A DNA stretch of 64,000 nucleotides, taken from the NCBI RefSeq assembly GCF_001640805.2, contig NC_066833.1, positions 5,688,949 through 5,752,948 of the forward strand, written 5' to 3'. The translations under genes and the position numbers were made by a program. The DNA is from Lates calcarifer (Eukaryota > Chordata > Actinopteri > Centropomidae). The notes under the pieces are model-generated. The model was not told the origin of the DNA. It saw nothing but the letters and a program-made list of their open reading frames with translations, and did no database searches. Of the stretch, positions 11,716 through 24,008 are shown in pieces (the stretch's first letter is position 1; every line of letters begins with the position of its first letter).

Positions 11716-14700
11716 CAGGGGTGCCAACTCAATTTCATTCCAGGCCACATCAGCATTGTGGTTGACCTCAAAGGGCCAGTTTAACTGTAAAGACTATATA
11801 AATGTATCTACTCTCTCATATTACATAATTGCCTCAGCAATCAATTATTATTAGTTTTAATAATAACTTAATTAATAACTAGCCTTGAAAGGTAAGTTAT
11901 CAGAGGTGTGTGGCAGTTGCTTTTTTCTCTTTTACCAGTCCAACCAAGCCAGTTCTCTCACTACAAATGGCAGGCTTGCCATCATTAATAAGCCCAAGCA
12001 ACTTCCCCCAGGGTAATTTCATTTTATTTATGGACTACTCCACCTCACTGAAGATGTCCCTTTCCCTTGTCGTCCTGTGCATGGCGGTCACATCCAAGAG
12101 TTCCTCACTGATGGACAAGTCGGCCTTCAGGCCTCTTTAAAAATGGCTAAATGTGCCGTATCAGTATTGTCAGTGCTTTTGTCAATGGCTAATGAAAAAG
12201 CCAGAGAACTGCACGCTGCTTCAGCCAGATTTTCCGCTAGTTCCTGGACTCCGTTTGTCTCTCATCAGGGCACACCTGCTCACGTACATTTAGCATACAC
12301 TGCTTTAGAAATGCACCTTCTGAAAACACTTTGAAGCTTGGACGATTTCTTAAGGTCAACAATAAAACTGGCTTTCACTGCTGCATATTTTTTTTGCTGT
12401 AACTTTTGCAAACATATTCTGCTGAGACATGCAGGCTGCTTTTTAATTCTTGAACCTTATGTTGCCTTTCTTGGCGGCTAAGGTTAGCATACATAGCTCT
12501 ATGCGTGGGTGTCAATGTAAATTGTATTCCTTGGACACTGCAAAGAGGACACACCGGCTTGTCTCCATTAACCCTCCCATTGCCCTTTGTATTCTACTAT
12601 ACTTTTTTTCTTCTTACTATTATTGAAAAACAAAAGATAACCACTTCAGAATCACAAATGTCATGCACAACAACAAATCCTACTACTACTACTACTACAC
12701 ACACAGACACACACTCACATGAGGGCATATTGTCGGCCACAGGGTCACTTTGACCCAGAAGACGAGGGTTAAACACAAACATGTATTCGCTTACCCATCT
12801 CTCATTAAATTAACTTCCCTTGCATCAACTTTTCTTTTCTTGGACATTCTGGGACTATTTACATTTTTTCCAAACCCCATCACTGGCTTAAAAAGGAGGT
12901 GTGCTCCAGTGGCTGGTCATTGATAACTGCTGATATGACAAGAAATCCACACAACGATGTGCATGGGCGAACAAAACAACAAATGATGCAGTTCATGAGA
13001 CATGATAAATAAAAGTGGTCAGTATGGAGATCAATTCAGGATACTCAGGGTCTCAGTATTTTTCAGATAAACTGGGTCATAAGATATCTGGCCACATATA
13101 AAGGCAAAGGTGTTAATACCTGTTAGAAATGGCTGCAGGAGCAGCGAAAGCCAGCAAGCCATCACAGCCTGCTAGCTGCATTCCATTGCCTCTCTAATCT
13201 CTTGCCAAGAATTCAGTGTCTTTTGCGTGACCTTCTCAATGCACTAAACCATACAAACAACAGAGCACATCGCCACACTGTCTCTCCTCAAAGATAATTA
13301 TGGTGATGCACTCGGTTTGAACATATAAAAACTGACAGACAACCATAGTTGTATAAAGAGGTTCACAAGGTGCTTTAGAGAGACGTTCGAACCCTGCTCA
13401 CTTTCACACCTCCACACATCTCACAAATCAATGGGCTGTGGTAAAATAAAGGTTAGGTAAACCCTGTCTCACCTCAGCTACTTTACTGTGGGCCTACAAG
13501 GGCTGCACTGATGGACTAACCAGTCCAAAAAGATTAAATAAAATAAAATAATAAAAAATCTCTGGTCTTGATTATAGATCAGTGTTTGGAATATGACTGA
13601 ATAACACAATGTGGGACAAATAAGTTAATAGCTTAACTTCATGTAGATGAAGATGTATTGATGTAAACACCCCTTAAACAGCATAAAATAAATAAATGAC
13701 CATAGTTGTTACATAATGTCCGGTATTAAAATATATGTCAGTTATTTGTTGCAGCTCAGTGTTGTTTGATTTTAATTTATTACATCTACATGCTCTCTAT
13801 CAGCTGATCTGTCTTCTGACTTCCTGTCTTTTCATCTTCACTTTTCTTTAATTTGATATGTTCATTGTTTATTTTTCATGTTTTGTCTCACTGCATTGTG
13901 ATTTCCTCTCTCCTGTCTCCTCTCTCATCTGCACTCAGCAGCATTCATACTTGCTTAGTGTCAATTATACGTACTGTGGATTAATAATATCAAGGGAATA
14001 CAGGCTTTGAACTGTGGAGTTACTTTCAAGTTAACTTAAAACACTGAAGCAGCACCAGAGCTGATAAATTGAATGGTTGAAACAAACAACACCAAGTAAA
14101 GTGACTTGAGGCCTGATTGGGAATTCTCTTGCGTGTTGCAAGCCATATACTGACAGTTAACAGTTTAGCTTTTGTTTCAGTTTATTTAGGTTAACATATA
14201 AACACAAGCAGGAACTAAGCCAAATTAACATCAGGCCTTTTATTCATTGACCATCACAGTCTCAACTGGAGTTGCTCACTACTCTGCAGCACACTAGTGT
14301 TAGTTGTGTTTGTGTATGCAACTGGCTTTCAGCAACTAATCAGAAGGAAAATAACAACCATGTGACTGTGACAAAATATAAGACATTTTACCATAAGACT
14401 GTGAGGGCCCGACCTGCAAACAAGATAGTGGATAACAATGGGTGCCATGATAGACATCTGTAGGAAATTATGTTGTGACAATGGGTGGAAGGGTTCTCCA
14501 CGGATTGAATGTTTAAGAGGGGGGTATGAAGAAAACATTGTTTAAGTCTGTGGCAACTTTAACATGATGAAGAAGACACTGTGAATGTTAACTGTAGTGT
14601 CTGCTTTTATTATGGATGCTTCAACTTATCATCTGAAACTAGGTTTTAAAAGTGCTATTTTCTGTTTCTTTGATCTTTTCTGTGAATCAAACTATTAAAT

Positions 14701-15222
14701 TCTCCCTATATGATAATGCAACACAAGTTAGCTGAAGTTAAGGAAGGCTTATCACAGGCGTCATCCGTGATAAGGCCAAAACTGACCAATGCATAATTTT
14801 TCTTGTAACTTTTGCAAACACATTCTGCTGACAATGCAGGCTGCTTTTTAATTCTTGGACCTTCTGTTGCTTTACTTGCCTAGCTCCATGTTTGGTGTCA
14901 AATTGCTGAAATTGTATTCTTTAGAACCACCACTGCTTCGTCTCCATTAAGCACAAACATGTTTTTGCATTACTTTTTTCTAATCCTGTCACTGACTAAA
15001 AATAACGCTGTGGGAAATGGGTGATATTAAGACACTGCCATCCAGTGGCTAGAAGCTTTCATTGCACAGGTAACTAAATCAAGATGCATTCACTGTACTT
15101 CTGTAAAGCGGCATATGATTGTATTTTACGATAATCATAGTTTTTGAAAGCTTTCACCACATAAAATGAAGTAGTGGGCTTGATTTGGCCCGCGGGCCTT
15201 GAGTTTGATACCTGTGACCTAC
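11716..15222. mobile_element. hAT-like DNA transposon remnant(s) with duplicated ends
   Basis: The left end (about 11716) reads CAGGGGTGCCAACTCAATTT. The reverse complement of the right end (about 15222) reads CACAGGTATCAAACTCAAGG, followed by a CCCGCGGGCC block. This end type is familiar from hAT elements of vertebrates. Inside, the segment at about 12385-12860 is repeated in diverged form at about 14790-15040 (shared GCAGGCTGCTTTTTAATTCT), which suggests two related copies, one inserted in the other. No transposase frame is visible. A (TAC)n run is at about 12681-12698. Confidence 0.5.
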
Positions 15223-16385
15223 AGTTTTAAAAGCAATGCAAGTAACTATGTAGATACAAAAGAGTTGTGCAGCTGACAAATCTACAGAAATTGTGATGCA
15301 ATCATGTCAACATGGACCACAATCTCAAAGCAATGTTTCCAATATCTTGTGGAATCTATGCCAGAAAGAATCAAGGCTGTTTTGAGAGCAAAGAGAGGCC
15401 ATACTCAGTAATAGTATGGAGTTCCTAATAAAGTAGTTGGATGAGTGTATATTCATCAGGAAACAGAAACTACCTCTATGAGATTTTTCAATGTGGGTCC
15501 CTGTAGTAGAAGAAGCTATAGATTATACAAGGAGTCTTCCAGGGAAAAAGGTAGTGATGGTGCTCTCAAACACTGAGCCACTTTGAGGCAGTGCTGAAGA
15601 TAGGACGGCACAGAACATTTGACAGTAACTTGGTGACATCTGCTGTCTGACTATTAGTACTGCATTTGTATGCAGCTACTCAGGGGATTCAGGTCTTGTG
15701 TTACATTGCTCTTACATCAGTGAGCAACTGTGGTGCTATTGTATACAGATCATTTTAAAACACACCTCCAACAATGTGTGCTCACTACGTCTCTATCCTT
15801 GGGGAAACCCATCACTATAGTGATGCCACTGTAGAATCAAAAATAATTCAAAATTAGATCTACAATAAAATAAGGTATGTAGAAAGTAGAGAAGGCCCTA
15901 TCATTTAGCGTTGGTGCCAAGAAGCATAATCAGACTTCACCACAAGACCTATAGATCCAATAGAGTGATGTATTATAATTCTAGTACCATAAACTCAGAA
16001 AGAACCTACTATTTCTGATATCATGACACTCCAGCAGCGCTTGAACATCAGAATGCAGTAATAATGATCACCTTTCTATGTGGCTCATATCAGGTTGTCT
16101 TAATCAGCATGGGGCTTATTATAACTGACTCGCATTCAACATTTAACATTCATCTTCATCATCTTCATCTTCATGAAAAGTATCTCAAATCTCTGTCCTG
16201 TGTAATCAGAATCACTGTGCTGTTTCATCTACGCTATTGCGGTTAGCTTGGGTGCCCTCTGGTGGCCTTTAGTAGGCACATCAACTTCTCCATCATTCCC
16301 TTGCTGATGCTGTAGTACTGCTGGCCTGTGTGGCATGCCTCAGCCCTGACAGAAAATATGTCTTTAACTGTCTTTAATATGTCTG
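15223..16385. repeat. Intergenic DNA with a Tc1-like 3' tail
   Basis: About 15300-15450 (CTTGTGGAATCTATGCCAGA, then TTTTGAGAGCAAAG, then TTCCTAATAAAGT) resembles 1035-1145 and looks like the end of a fish Tc1-type or other dispersed element. The rest shows no gene. Confidence 0.45.
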
Positions 16386-17448
16386 TTTAGCTTCTCAAGA
16401 ACTGTCAGAGTGGATTTAGGAAAGGAGGGAGCACGGCTGATCCGGCTCTGTGTTTAGAAAATGAAATCAGGAAGGCTCAAACTAATAAAGACAGTGTGGT
16501 AGCTGTATTTTTTTATGTTGAGGAGGCATATGATGTGATGTGGAAGCAAGGGTTAATGATAAAATTATATAAAATGGGAATAAGAGGGAGGATGGCTAGA
16601 CAGGTGATAAACTTCTTAACAGACAGATTATCATCAGTAAGAATAGGAAGAGAACATAGTAGTAAGTATTTAGTGGAAAATGGAACTCCCCAATGGAGCA
16701 TAGTCAGTCCAGTGTTGTTTTCAGTTATGATAAATGAAGTATTCAGTAAAGTAGATGGATCTATTGTAGTATTATTTGCAGATGATTGAGTTATGTGGAA
16801 AAAGGGGGAAAAACATAGAGTTCATAGTTGAAAAGATGCAAGAAGCTATTAAAAAAAAAGTAGAGGCTTGGGCAATGGGGTGGGGTTTTAGGTTTTCAGT
16901 GGCAAAGACAAAGAGAGAATTCAGGACCAGTTTAACCTTAAACTGTATGGGAAAATTTTCGAAAAAGTGCAGTGTTTCAAATATTTAGGTATTTGGTTGG
17001 ATAAGAATCTTAATTGGAAAAATCATATTGAGAAATTTGTTGATAAGTGCAAGAAGGTACTAAATATAATTACAAAAACATTACTGAAGAAACTGGATAC
17101 AATTCAATATCAGGCCTTGAGAGTCTGTTGTGGTGCCATCAAAACAACTCCAGTAGCAGCACTGCAGGTAGAAATGAACAAAATGCCACTGGAAATCAGA
17201 AGAACCCAAATAGCATGAACATACTGGGAAAATTTAAAGGGTCATAAAGAGAATCATCCACTCAGAGGAGTACAACAGTTCAAGAGCTTTGCTGGGTAAT
17301 AGAGAACACAGTCAATGGAATAGGGATAGGGGATATAAAGTTAAGCTCCACTGTGCCATTCTCTGTTGTCCCACCTTGGTTGTTAGAGGAGGCAGTTGTT
17401 GACATGCATCTTTTAGAAAGGCAAAAACAAGACAGGATGGACAATACT
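16386..17448 (+). mobile_element. Non-LTR retrotransposon (jockey/Rex-type) reverse transcriptase, 5' part of split copy
   Basis: The plus-strand translation gives RT motifs in order: GFRKGGSTADPALCLENEI, then VAVFFYVEEAYDVMW (catalytic motif with Tyr where Asp is expected), VENGTPQWSIVSPVLFSVMI, and the FADD active-site box near 16778. After an in-frame stop and frame changes it continues with KYLGIWLDKNLNWKNHIEK and LLKKLDTIQYQALRVCCGAI. An internal deletion joins KVLNIITK directly to LLKKLD. The copy is dead. It is cut at 17448 by the CAGTA-ended transposon and resumes at 23008. Confidence 0.8.
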
Positions 17449-17883
17449 CAGTAAAAAACAGAGTGTCAGTTTATCTCTTAGAGAGTTGAATTTAACTCAG
17501 TTAAAAAAGTATTAGTAAAATTTACTCTATGGCCAGTGTCAACTTCTCAGAGTTAATTCTACTCAATTCAGTGTCAAAATTAACAATGAAATGTGTAAAA
17601 AATATTTAACACTGGTTTTTTCACACTGTTCAGAGTAATATGATCACACTTTATGAAGCTATTTTTACTCCAAATTTAGTTTTAAAATGACTCTGTAATG
17701 TGTAACAATATTTAATTTTTATTTCTCTGCAGTGTTATTTTTTACATATTCAGATGCTATATATTATTATATGTGTAACTGTTGTGATCTAACCTATCAA
17801 ATGGAAATAAATATAAACATACAAGGTTACAGCATTTATTATTATGCCTCTCATATAATTAACATAACAAAGCATTACTTATG

Positions 17884-20040
17884 TTAATTATCATAACTAT
17901 CATAACTGTTCAATACAGTTCTGTGATGCTCAAAAGGCCTGGGATAATGCAAGTTGTCAACATGAAAGACAACAAAATCTTGCTTTGTCTTGGTCACTTC
18001 ATAGGCATGGAAATGTTCTTGAAAGGTTACTGTACATAAAGGCAAAGTGAGTAGCAACAGTTTCTCATGTATTATCAGAACTGACTCAATCTGGTAAAAC
18101 ACAGAGATTTCAGACCCTACTTTGCCACAAATAACCAAATGTGGACAGTAAACAAACCCATTCTGTTTAGCCCAGTTAACTTTCATAACTTCAACACTAC
18201 TGGACACTTGCATTACCATGGCGATTCCAGAACCTCCTTTTACCATTGCTAAAGACACTCTTTTTCCTGGACCAATGTCTAACTGACTAAAGGTTGTTGA
18301 AGATTGCCAAACGTATGCCATATAATTCTGGTGTTTTTTGGCCAGTGTTTTTAAATGATTTGAGCTGTCTCTTGAAAAAATTGTGCTTACCTTCATAGCG
18401 CATGCACCAACTATGAAGTACAGGTCCTATTCTATTTTGCATGCAGTCAGGATAATGGACAAGAAAATGGTGCTTTGCTTTTTCTGGGGAAACAACATCT
18501 TGAACAGTTTGTGGTGTTCCACAATCAAATGTTTTAAATATACACACAGACCTTGAGATAACATGGGAGAAAATACAATGTTAACTATCTGTAATAATAA
18601 AAGAAGTAGGCTCTAATGTTGGTCGGTAGAGGTTACCAAATCTCCAAACTTGAGGGGAACATTCCTCAATAAGCACCATGACTGAACTGCATTCAGTCCC
18701 AGATCATTGGACTCTCCACCTAAATTCACAACCACTGGCCTATTGTTTCTCTCCATGAATCCATAATCAAAAGTTTGTATTCTGAACTTCAGCTCTTCAG
18801 CTCAGCTCTCGTTCTTCTTTGAAATATGCAAACGATAACTTTGGTTCGCACTGGGCCACCCCTTCCAAAACATCATGCATCACATCAACTGAGAAGTTCT
18901 CAGTTGTGTGGAAGTATGTCAATGAATGCAATAAGCATGAACTCTTCACACCAAAAATGTAAGGAAGAGATGAATTACGAGCCATTTCTTGACAGTGAGC
19001 AGTGTGGATGTCTTTGGTGTGCAACACTATTTTGGGAGAATCTTCAGAGAATTCAGTTTGAAAGTCATCTTTTTCAGCTAAACAAAACCTGCAACAGTAC
19101 CTCGCACTGAAAGACTCCACCAGACCAAACAAGCCTAAATTATCACCAGTAACTTGTACCACACTGCCACGAACACGACCACCGTATAGTGGAATCTCAA
19201 TACCATCACTCTATAACACGTTAATGTCTCGAACAATAGGAGAATTTCACTAAAACCGTAATGTTTAAGATCTTGTGCATGAAATAAAGCACAAAGGTGT
19301 ATGTTGGCCAAAAAAGAATTCCATTTTGAAGAGAAGTTTCTTAAGGTAAAATATATTGCACCTAATTTATGAATACCTCACTTGGAACCAAGAGGATTTG
19401 GTACCTCAAAGTCATCATAGAACATTTGGATCTGCACTCTGTGCTTTTCAGTTGAAAACAGAGGATGAGTCTTCATTAAAGATCCATCACAAATATCTCT
19501 GAGCCTTGAATCACCAGTTCCTGAGTTTTTCAACATTTCTGCAATATGCTGACTTTTAAATATTGATTCCAATGTCGATAAAATTGGAACATACATTAAT
19601 TTATCTTGAACAACTGTCTGATCATATGTTCCAGTCTTTTTATGTTGCCTTGTGTCAAATCTTGAGCCAATTACACATTCAATTGGTTCTACAGTTTCCC
19701 ACTTGTCTGATAAAAATTTTGATCGCTTGTATTCTGAATTGAGAACTGTGAAAGGGTTCTCTAACTCCTCAAAACATGCTTCAACTTTCTTGCACATTTC
19801 AGTTTCTCTTTCATTACTGAAAACATGCTTAATGACAGAATTAATGAGACTTTGGCCTACACCTGCTACCTTTAGATCAGAAATTATAGCTGCACAACTA
19901 TTTACAAGGTCTGCTGAAGATAATTCCGACTCAGCCTCTATATTTTCAGGCACCACATCAACATCCGTAGCATTATTCGAGTCAAGAACACTTTGACAAG
20001 GTGAAAAGTCACCTTCTGCACAATCAAATTAACTGCTTAC
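17884..20040 (-). pseudogene. tnp2-like transposase of the 5.6 kb transposon, disrupted
   Basis: In coding order: an acidic N-terminal region (ending near 19900), a segment ending FYDDFEVPNPLGSK, an in-frame TGA at about 19378-19380, continuation GIHKLGAIYFTLRNF, then QVTGDNLGLFGLVESF with CRFCLAE (19162-18797) and SVDVMHDVLEGVAQ. After a further break come LGLNAVQSWCLLRNVPL near 18690 and a C-terminal 170-residue frame ending at 17884. The YYDDFE..NPLG, cysteine and MHD.LEG elements resemble tnp2-type transposases of EnSpm/CACTA elements. Several stops and frameshifts show it is inactive. Upstream the same frame runs through one TAA into the SAMD3-like C-terminus. Confidence 0.6.
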
Positions 20041-22415
20041 ATGGCATTTGTTCAGGTGCTTTCTAAATGACGTACCAAAAACATAATGGGCCTTAAAGAG
20101 TTCGTCAAGGGCTCCCACTGAACATGTCACCTTACATGGAAGTGCATGCTTGTCAATCACAATGTAGAAGGCATGAATGGTGCTTCTTGTGAGTCCCTGA
20201 ACAAGAAGGTAGGGCTGACTGCTTTGGGTAATGTTGTCTAGATGCTGCTGTATACTGGTTCCAGCCTACATCAACACATTCAACAGCAGTATTTAGTGAC
20301 CAACCTCTGACAGTGGATCAGATTACCTCACTGTGCATTAAAATGGAGTTGATGGAAAGTATATTTTAAACAACTTCTTAACACACCTTTAGGAATTTGA
20401 TGAGGTTATCGACAGCTTGAGATGCAGACATCTTTCCTGGCCTCTTTCGTCCTTGTGCAGATGCTGGTAGCAGATGTAGCAGCAGCAAGATAGCAGACAT
20501 GTCACTGTCCCAGTCTACAGACCAACAAACATCAGATTAACATTATGCCACAAATACATTAAATTGGCACAATTAACAATATACCCAACAAAAGCAATTA
20601 AAACAGTCACAGTCATACCATTCTCAACTTCAGCAGCTGACTCAGCATTGCACATTTACTACAAGGTGGTGGGTCCCAGTCCATGGTTTTCCTTTACAAC
20701 TTTTGCTTTCAGATTGGTGGGCCACCTCTCCAAGGATCTGTTGGTAGTGACCTCACCAAAGAGGAGTCTGAAATTTTGTTCTATCTATAATGCAAAAATA
20801 CAGAAGATAGAAATGAGTGATGAGTGACACCGCATGCAGCATGGAATATTTCAGTGATTCAACAATTGAAGATATCTCACCAGTCCTGGTGTGTCCAAAA
20901 ACCGTGGGAAGACTGAGAAGACATCTGCTGCTTTCTTTTCATCGTTCACCATTGCATGACGATAAATGAAGGTAGCTTTCATCTTCTCGCGGATAGTGTC
21001 TCCATCAACACAGTGTCTCAAAACAGCAACAGCTGCTTGCACATCCTCATCTGATAACACTGTGTCAGCAGTGAAGGATCGGGATTGACCGTAGCCTGGC
21101 CCACCAACTGAAGAAAAAATACAATTTTATTTACTCCTGCTTTAAATTCCAGCAATATCATATGTAACTGTTAAGTAAACTTACTTTTGGGAGATTTGCT
21201 AACTGAGACACTTCTTACCTCTGCAATTTTTCTTTGATTGGTCTTCAACCGCCACGCAAGGTATCCCGAACTGCTCTCTGGATCGTAGCAATGTTCCTGT
21301 ATAATTAAATCCATGCAGACTGACAATGCCATTAACAGTTCTGAGGCAATTATGTGTTTAATGATGCCAGGACCCTTTTACTTACATATCCATGTTGTGA
21401 ATATGGGTCCTCCAGATATGGAAACAGAGCAACTATGCCCTGTGCATGCATCACTCTTACAGTTTTAGGGGGAGATGTCCTAATATATAAATTAAATGAT
21501 AACCATCACTCAACTGGCATTAATAATCCAATACTAACAATGTTTCTTCATAGCCTACATGTATGATTTTATCCATGTGTTTATCTCAGCAGCAAGTATG
21601 TTTATCATATATTATCTTTCTTCTGATTGCATCTGTCAGGGATTTAGTTTTTGCATACTCTTGCATGATGTGTTCACCGCCAGGCTTTGTTGTTAGGATT
21701 TTTTCAATCAACTTAAACTGAAATAAGAAATGAAGTCTGAAAATTCTAAACCATAAGTAAAACTGGAAAATGATTAATAAAAACACTGCACATCAAATGC
21801 AACAACATCCAGATTAGACTTAACAACAGTGTCCACTACCCACCACTTTTGCCTCATAGTTTATACGGCATGGCCTTGTAGGTTGACTCCCTTCGGCGGC
21901 AGCTGCTTCTTCAGGAGGGTCACACATCGTGAAGTTCAGAATGATAGTATCATCAGATGCTGAGGATGATAATGATGATAGAGACAAACCTATGCATTAA
22001 CCTCTGTGTCCGACTGGTCATACACCTTCATATCTAGCTGTCTGCCTTCTGGTATGTTAAATTCTAGGCACACTGAAGTAAGTAACAGGAAGGAAAAGCA
22101 GAAAAAAATACAGAAATTGTTACAAAATTTGAAAGGCCATGCATTTCCTTCTGATGAGAATCATGTCTTCACAAAATGCTCATGAGTTGAAGTCAATGGG
22201 TCATTCTCATTCATTGTAAGGCACAACAGAAGCAATTATTAACTTAGGTAGTTCAGAGGGAATGTTTTTTTATGATGAAGTAAGTGTATTGACCGAGTAA
22301 AAATTGTTTTATGCCTGATGTTATAACTGACCTTCTTTCATGAGAGCATCAAATGTTAGGTCACACAACCTAACATACTTCTGCTCCCGCCAAACAAAAC
22401 ACGCAGCAGCATATT
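20041..22415 (-). pseudogene. SAMD3-like multi-exon gene remnant carried by the transposon
   Basis: A chain of minus-strand exon-like blocks with plausible splice sites reads: about 22332-22415 (FVWREQKYVRLCDLTFDALM), 21843-21965 (SDDTIILNFTMCDPPEEA), 21640-21720 (KPGGEHIMQEY, then LTDAIRRKI), 21195-21300 (YLAWRLKTNQRKI), 20880-21110 (IREKMKATF, then VFSVFPRFLDTPG), 20653-20770 (LLFGEVTTNRSLERWP), 20385-20520 and 20041-20270 (FYIVIDKHALPCK, then ALDELFKAHYVF). This block order fits the fish proteins annotated as sterile alpha motif domain-containing protein 3-like, as I recall them; the SAM domain itself is not seen. The last block runs in frame through a TAA into the transposase region. Its role in the element is unknown. 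Confidence 0.5.
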
Positions 22416-22475
22416 CTGTTCAAATAAACACAGAGGAAAAATAATAACCAGAAAAAGAGTTGAACAAAGACTTAC

Positions 22476-22648
22476 TTAAGCAATATTAACCGAGAGGGTG
22501 TGCTTTAACGTCATTCGAGCACGACAGTGATGCGGTCAGGACCGAGGCGCGCTGTCATGTGATGTCATGTGATGCGCTTCGGTCCTGACCGCATCACTGT
22601 CGTGCTCGAATGACGTTAGAGCACACCCTCTCGGTTAATATTGCTTAA
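22476..22648. repeat. Near-perfect 173-bp palindrome (hairpin)
   Basis: The arms 22476-22550 and 22574-22648 are 75 nt each and are reverse complements with two mismatches (at 22505 and 22546). Both mismatches would be G-U pairs in a plus-strand RNA. The 23-nt centre contains GTCATGTGAT twice in tandem (22554-22573). The palindrome is GC-rich inside an AT-rich region and is flanked on both sides by TTAA, which belongs to the palindrome ends. It could be a fold-back MITE, possibly TTAA-targeting, or a structural part of the surrounding transposon. Confidence 0.9.
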
Positions 22649-23007
22649 ATATCATCAAACCGATGGGTACATGTTGCCAACATGCCCTCAGTCGACATTA
22701 ATGAAACTATAAAACCCTGTTTAGTTGAAAAATAATTAGTACACAATGTTGCCAGCATTTGAATGTTAACGGTACTTACCTGACTCGTGGCGCCACACTG
22801 GAGAAAATACGCGTGCCACGAAGCTTCCAAGACCGCATGCATGCAGGCACTAACCATCACTCTATAGAGTTGAATTTTTCACTGCATGTGTACAGAACTT
22901 TACACTGACTTCTACTGCTAGAGATGGTTTACTCTCCATAGAGTTGTGAGTACTCCATCTAGGTTAAAATAGGTTGACTCTGAAATATTGACATTTTTTT
23001 TTTACTG

Positions 23008-23260
23008 TGGGATAGGGTTAGGGTCAGGGTTATCTCTAATATACACTGATGTGTCAAAAACAGATAATAATATAGTTGGGATAGCATTCACCATACCAGA
23101 TTTAAGTAAAAATGTCAAACAAAAGGATCAGCAACAACCTATCAGTATTCACAGGATGTTAGCCATTCTGTTAGTACTCAGATAAAATTCAAAATGCTGT
23201 TAATATGGATGAATATATATGCTGTGTACAAGCGAAGCTCATGTACACACATGTAAAGAC
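23008..23260 (+). mobile_element. Non-LTR retrotransposon, 3' part of split copy (RNase H start)
   Basis: After the transposon end, the plus strand reads LIYTDVSKTDNNIVGIAF. This resembles the start of the RNase H domain (YTDGSK motif) of the same LINE type as 16386-17448. The frame ends at about 23185. It marks the other side of the transposon insertion. Confidence 0.6.
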
Positions 23261-23586
23261 ACCCAGTAACCAACAGCCAATGAAGACAGATATCACCTGA
23301 CAACTGCAGGAAACCCACAAGGAAGTGTGTGCTGTCTTAAGCACTGGTTCAGGGAGCAAATATCATTGGGGTTCTTCCAAAGTCTGAGAAGCAGAGAGGG
23401 GTGAGAGCAGAGGAAGACTGGCATATGTTTGGCTGATTGTTTCTGAATGATTCAGAGAATTGGCTATTTATGGCTGCCACCTTTTCAGTAAATAGGAAAC
23501 AAAGATGTTAGCTGAGAGGTTTGTGTCTGGAGGATGTGGTTGAAGGTGGAATTCCAGATGTCTCTGGTGCTGCTGATCTTATTATT
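23261..23586. other. Unassigned sequence, possible LTR
   Basis: No gene. It lies directly next to Ty3/gypsy fragments on the minus strand and could hold LTR sequence, but no paired LTR is visible. Confidence 0.25.
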
Positions 23587-23772
23587 CTAAAAACAGTTTT
23601 TGTTTAGATAGTTAGCAGTTGTGTTATCTTTGCCAGGGATGTGATGAACTGTGAATCCGAATGGCTGCATAGCAAGGTACCAAGGTTTCTCCTTTCCTAA
23701 CCACTTTGATGACCACCAAGATGCAAAGGAGAATTGATAAGGAAATATGAAAAGAGAACCATCTGACTGCAC
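23587..23772 (-). mobile_element. Ty3/gypsy RNase H fragment
   Basis: The minus frame reads WYLAMQPFGFTVHHIPGKDN, the end of the RNase H domain of a Ty3/gypsy-type LTR retrotransposon (the usual pattern is YLALQPF, then HRPGKDNxxADxLSR). Only about 40 residues are left. It lies downstream of the integrase fragment on the same strand, the reverse of the normal RNase H then integrase order. Confidence 0.65.
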
Positions 23773-24008
23773 TTACACAAGGTGCTTTTTTAAAACTAAC
23801 TTTATTAATAAAACATGGAAGACGTACAGTGACAAACACAGTATTGTAGGCTACAATTGAACAGGGTTTCCTATCCAACACTTATAATGTACGAACATGA
23901 AATGAGTATACAAGTTGAGAAAGCTGAACCATTAAAATAATGATGATAAAAGGAATTGTGCAAGGGTCCAGGGGAAATTATATTCAGATAGAAATATATA
24001 GTTTCCTG

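Larger units (their letters stand above)
17449..23007 (-). mobile_element. CAGTA-ended DNA transposon (EnSpm/CACTA-like?) inserted in a LINE
   Basis: The left end is CAGTAAAAAACAGAGTGTCA. The right end, reverse complemented, is CAGTAAAAAAAAATGTCA. Subterminal regions on both sides are rich in AGAGTTnA/AACTCT words (17460-17600 and 22860-22980), as in CACTA elements. The boundaries are supported because the flanking LINE continues on both sides (RT part on the left, RNase H part on the right). Cargo on the minus strand is a SAMD3-like multi-exon remnant (20041-22415) and a tnp2-like transposase (17884-20040). A 173-bp palindrome lies at 22476-22648. No clear target-site duplication is seen. 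The CACTA assignment is inference. Confidence 0.65.

Noticed and set aside
12077..12334. 85-codon frame with Ala-rich protein
   Set aside because: It lies in a hAT-like remnant, with no start context, no domain and no support.
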